From an uncultured Pseudomonadota bacterium (lineage in GTDB: Bacteria > Myxococcota_A > Polyangia > HGW-17), in assembly GCA_938004375.1 (NCBI GenBank), contig CALKWH010000034.1, positions 1-8,263 on the forward strand: a stretch of 8,263 nt of DNA, given 5' to 3'. This document shows positions 6,611-8,263 of the stretch, in pieces (position 1 is the stretch's first letter; each line of letters begins with the position of its first letter). A program made the translations under genes and the position numbers. The notes under the pieces were generated by a model. The model saw nothing but the letters and a program-made list of their open reading frames with translations. It ran no database searches and was not told the DNA's origin.

Positions 6611-6661
6611 CGGTATCAACTATCCGAATTCCTGCGACCTTCCGGGTCCCGCGAATTCGGA
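6608..6661 (+). promoter_or_regulatory. Three-copy ATTCGG inverted motif (operator or leader structure)
   Basis: ATTCGG occurs at 6608-6613 (+), inverted as CCGAAT at 6624-6629, and again at 6655-6660 (+). Copies two and three extend to perfect 9-base inverted arms (6623-6631 and 6653-6661) whose centres are 30 bases apart. Copies one and two can form a 6-base stem with a 10-base loop. The first copy overlaps the proposed -10. Confidence 0.35.
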
Positions 6662-6683
6662 CGCTTCCCATCTGGAGGTCACC

Positions 6684-7436
6684 ATGAAAACTCTTCTCTT
6701 CGCCCTGCTGGCGTTCTTCCCCGCCATCGCGTTCGCGCAGCATCCCCCCGTCGGCTCGCCCTTCAAGGTCGAGCTCGAGGGCGGCGTGCTGTTCCAGTCC
6801 CGCAACGAGGTCCAGATCCCGAAAGAAGACACGGCCACCCGCATCGATCTGGTCGACCAGGTCGGCGTCGGCCCGCTGCCCGCCGGGCGTCTGACCCTGC
6901 ACTGGAACTTCTACGGCCGTCACGGCGCCGCGGTCGTGCTCGCCCCCCTCGAGTTCACGCGCTCGGCGGTCATCGACGAGCCCATCCGCTACGACCGCGT
7001 GGACTTCCCCTCCGGCCGAGAGACCGACTTCACCTACAAGTTCAACTCCTGGCGTGCGAACTACAACTACCGGTTCCTCGAGCGCGCCGGGCTCAAGGCG
7101 TGGGTCGGCTTCACGGCCAAGGTCCGCGACGCCAAGGTGACCGTGGCCCAGAGCGACCGCAAGGGCGAGCTCACCAACCTGGGCTTCGTCCCCCTGCTCT
7201 ACCTGGCGCTGGACTGGGAGTTCGCCGAACGCTGGCACCTGCTCGCGGACTTCAACGGCCTCGCCGGCGGCCCCGGCCGCGCCTTCGACGTGTCCCTGAA
7301 GGTGGCCTACGATCTGGGCGACCGCTACGGCGTGGGCCTGGGCTACCGCACGGTCGAGGGCGGCGCCGACGTGTCACGGGTCTACAACTTCGCCTGGATC
7401 CACTACGCCCTCGCCACGGTGTGGTACCGCTTCTGA
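6684..7436 (+). CDS. Outer-membrane beta-barrel protein with signal peptide
   Basis: A 250-residue protein. The start is set by GGAGGT at 6674-6679, four bases before ATG 6684; in-frame codons upstream to 6582 lie in the promoter and leader. Residues 1-18 are a type I signal peptide (MKTLLFALLAFFPAIAFA, cleavage AFA|Q19). The mature part has many short amphipathic strands with alternating hydrophobic and aromatic residues (FKVELEGGVLF, RLTLHWNFY, YKFNSWRANYNYRF, GLKAWVGFTAKVRD, YLALDWEF, FDVSLKVAYDL, GVGLGYRTV). It ends in ATVWYRF, with the C-terminal Phe typical of BAM-inserted barrels. Size suits an 8-10 strand barrel. No substrate or enzymatic motif is recognised, so the role (structural, small pore or lipid-modifying) is open. 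It is divergent from the lipoprotein gene and 69 bases upstream of the peptidase gene. Confidence 0.85.
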   Translation: MKTLLFALLAFFPAIAFAQHPPVGSPFKVELEGGVLFQSRNEVQIPKEDTATRIDLVDQVGVGPLPAGRLTLHWNFYGRHGAAVVLAPLEFTRSAVIDEPIRYDRVDFPSGRETDFTYKFNSWRANYNYRFLERAGLKAWVGFTAKVRDAKVTVAQSDRKGELTNLGFVPLLYLALDWEFAERWHLLADFNGLAGGPGRAFDVSLKVAYDLGDRYGVGLGYRTVEGGADVSRVYNFAWIHYALATVWYRF

Positions 7437-7442
7437 ATGGTT

Positions 7443-7497
7443 ACCGCCCTTGACACCCGGCGCACGATCGGGGACAGTGCCGGCGACGAAGGGCGGT
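7443..7497 (+). promoter_or_regulatory. Inverted repeat spanning the barrel-peptidase gap
   Basis: ACCGCCCTT (7443-7451) and AAGGGCGGT (7489-7497) are perfect 9-base complements separated by 37 bases. The left arm starts 6 bases after the barrel stop codon; the right arm ends 8 bases before the peptidase ATG and overlaps its likely GGTGGTG ribosome site. It may be a translational control hairpin or a weak intercistronic stem. No T run follows, so it is not a classic terminator. Confidence 0.35.
7450..7478 (+). promoter_or_regulatory. Possible peptidase promoter
   Basis: A perfect TTGACA (7450-7455) is followed after 17 bases by GACAGT (7473-7478), a poor -10 (three of six). It would give a short leader before ATG 7506. 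It overlaps the inverted repeat arm. Confidence 0.25.
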
Positions 7498-7505
7498 GGT
7501 GAAGC

Positions 7506-8263
7506 ATGAAAATGGAAGACTGGCGGCGCCAGACCGGAGAGTGGGTGGAGCACACGCGCGGGCTCATGCGCCGCATCCTCGACGAGGTCGGCCCCCGGCC
7601 CAGCGGCTCCCCCGAGAGCCGCGAGACCGCGCGCCGACTGGCCGACGCCCTGCGACCCCACGTGGACCGCGTGGAGCTCGAGGGATTCTCCTTCGCCCGG
7701 CACTCGTTCCTGTCGTTCCTGCGGTGGCAGGCGGCGACCTACGTCCTGGCCGTGGCCGCCCTCTTCCTGGGCTGGCCCGCGGCGGCCGCCGCGCTGATCC
7801 TGGCCGGCGTCGGCGTGGCCGTGGCGCAGTTCGTGCTGTACCGCGAGCTGCTGGATCCCCTGCACCGCAAGTACGAGGGGCTCAACGTCGTGGCCCGGGT
7901 CGAGCCCGAGGGCGAGGTCCGCCGCCAGGTCATCATCAGCGGGCACCACGACAGCGCCTACGTGTTCCGCCTGCTGCAGGCGTTCCCGCGGGGGTACTTC
8001 CTGTTCGTGCTCCTGGCCAACGTGTTCATCTGGGGAGCGGCGCTGCTGATCCCGGCCTGGGCGGTCCTCTCCGCCATCGGCGTGACGCCGTTTTTCGCGC
8101 CGGCGCTGCCCTGGGTGCTCGCCGCCGGCGGCCTGGTGTTCGTGGCGCCGCTGGCGTTCTTCGTGTCGGGCCGCTGCGCGCCGGGCGCCGGCGACAACCT
8201 CGTGGCCAGCGCCGGCGCGGTGACCCTGGCCCGGGCGCCCGCCGCCGCCCGCGCCGACGGGAG
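7506..8263 (+). CDS. Membrane-embedded M28-family metallopeptidase (3' end beyond window)
   Basis: 252 residues are visible before the right edge, from ATG 7506 (a second ATG at 7512 is possible). The start LMRRILDEVGPRPSGSPESRETARRLADAL resembles the N-terminus of M28 aminopeptidases. Two hydrophobic helices lie at about 75-92 and 94-113. GHHDS (146-150) matches the first M28 zinc-ligand motif (HxD: His147, Asp149). Two more hydrophobic helices follow at about 163-187 and 202-221, then PGAGDNLVASAG (226-237) with Asp230 as the likely bridging zinc ligand. The remaining ligands (Glu-Glu, Asp/Glu, His) would lie past the edge. Known M28 enzymes are aminopeptidases or carboxypeptidases; the substrate here is unknown. 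Third codon positions are almost all G or C. The ribosome site is weak (GGTGGTG, about 5 bases before ATG). Likely co-transcribed with the barrel gene. Confidence 0.82.
   Translation, partial: MKMEDWRRQTGEWVEHTRGLMRRILDEVGPRPSGSPESRETARRLADALRPHVDRVELEGFSFARHSFLSFLRWQAATYVLAVAALFLGWPAAAAALILAGVGVAVAQFVLYRELLDPLHRKYEGLNVVARVEPEGEVRRQVIISGHHDSAYVFRLLQAFPRGYFLFVLLANVFIWGAALLIPAWAVLSAIGVTPFFAPALPWVLAAGGLVFVAPLAFFVSGRCAPGAGDNLVASAGAVTLARAPAAARADG

Noticed and set aside
7374..7949. A 191-codon minus-strand frame opposite the peptidase
   Set aside because: The plus strand carries M28 motifs, membrane helices and a matching start, and has GC-rich third positions in the peptidase frame.

Overview
The window reads as a high-GC genome of a Gram-negative, predatory- or fruiting-type proteobacterium, most likely Myxococcota or a relative. 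The reasons are the arrays of 'CGDG...CDG...TC' cysteine-rich repeats (the Myxococcus cysteine-rich repeat/DUF4215 kind), a large eukaryote-like Ser/Thr kinase, a lipoprotein with a lipobox, and an outer-membrane beta-barrel protein. Taxonomy is inferred from domain content only. No mobile element, RNA gene or CRISPR array was recognised.

Layout: (1) Positions 2-1576 (+): the 3' part of a large extracellular protein with cysteine-rich repeats followed by three scavenger-receptor cysteine-rich (SRCR) domains. (2) Positions 1605-3929 (-): a soluble protein with two kinase-fold domains, converging on gene 1 across only 28 bases. The N-terminal domain has lost its catalytic residues (pseudokinase); the C-terminal one keeps them. 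(3) Positions 4044-6512 (-): a lipoprotein with eight cysteine-rich repeats and a seven-bladed SBBP-type beta-propeller, just upstream of the kinase on the same strand. (4) Positions 6513-6683: a divergent intergenic region with two back-to-back promoter candidates and a three-copy inverted motif. (5) Positions 6684-7436 (+): a small secreted outer-membrane beta-barrel protein. (6) From 7506 to the right edge (+): the N-terminal part of a membrane-embedded M28-family metallopeptidase, whose zinc-ligand motifs are separated by membrane helices.

How they may work together (inference): genes 1 and 3 carry the same cysteine-rich stalk type attached to two different recognition modules (SRCR and beta-propeller), and they flank a cytosolic pseudokinase-kinase fusion. 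This resembles a surface-recognition plus signalling neighbourhood. There is no transmembrane segment in the kinase, so any link from surface to kinase would need another protein not seen here. The barrel and peptidase pair looks like a separate envelope transcription unit, with even higher GC than the kinase region.
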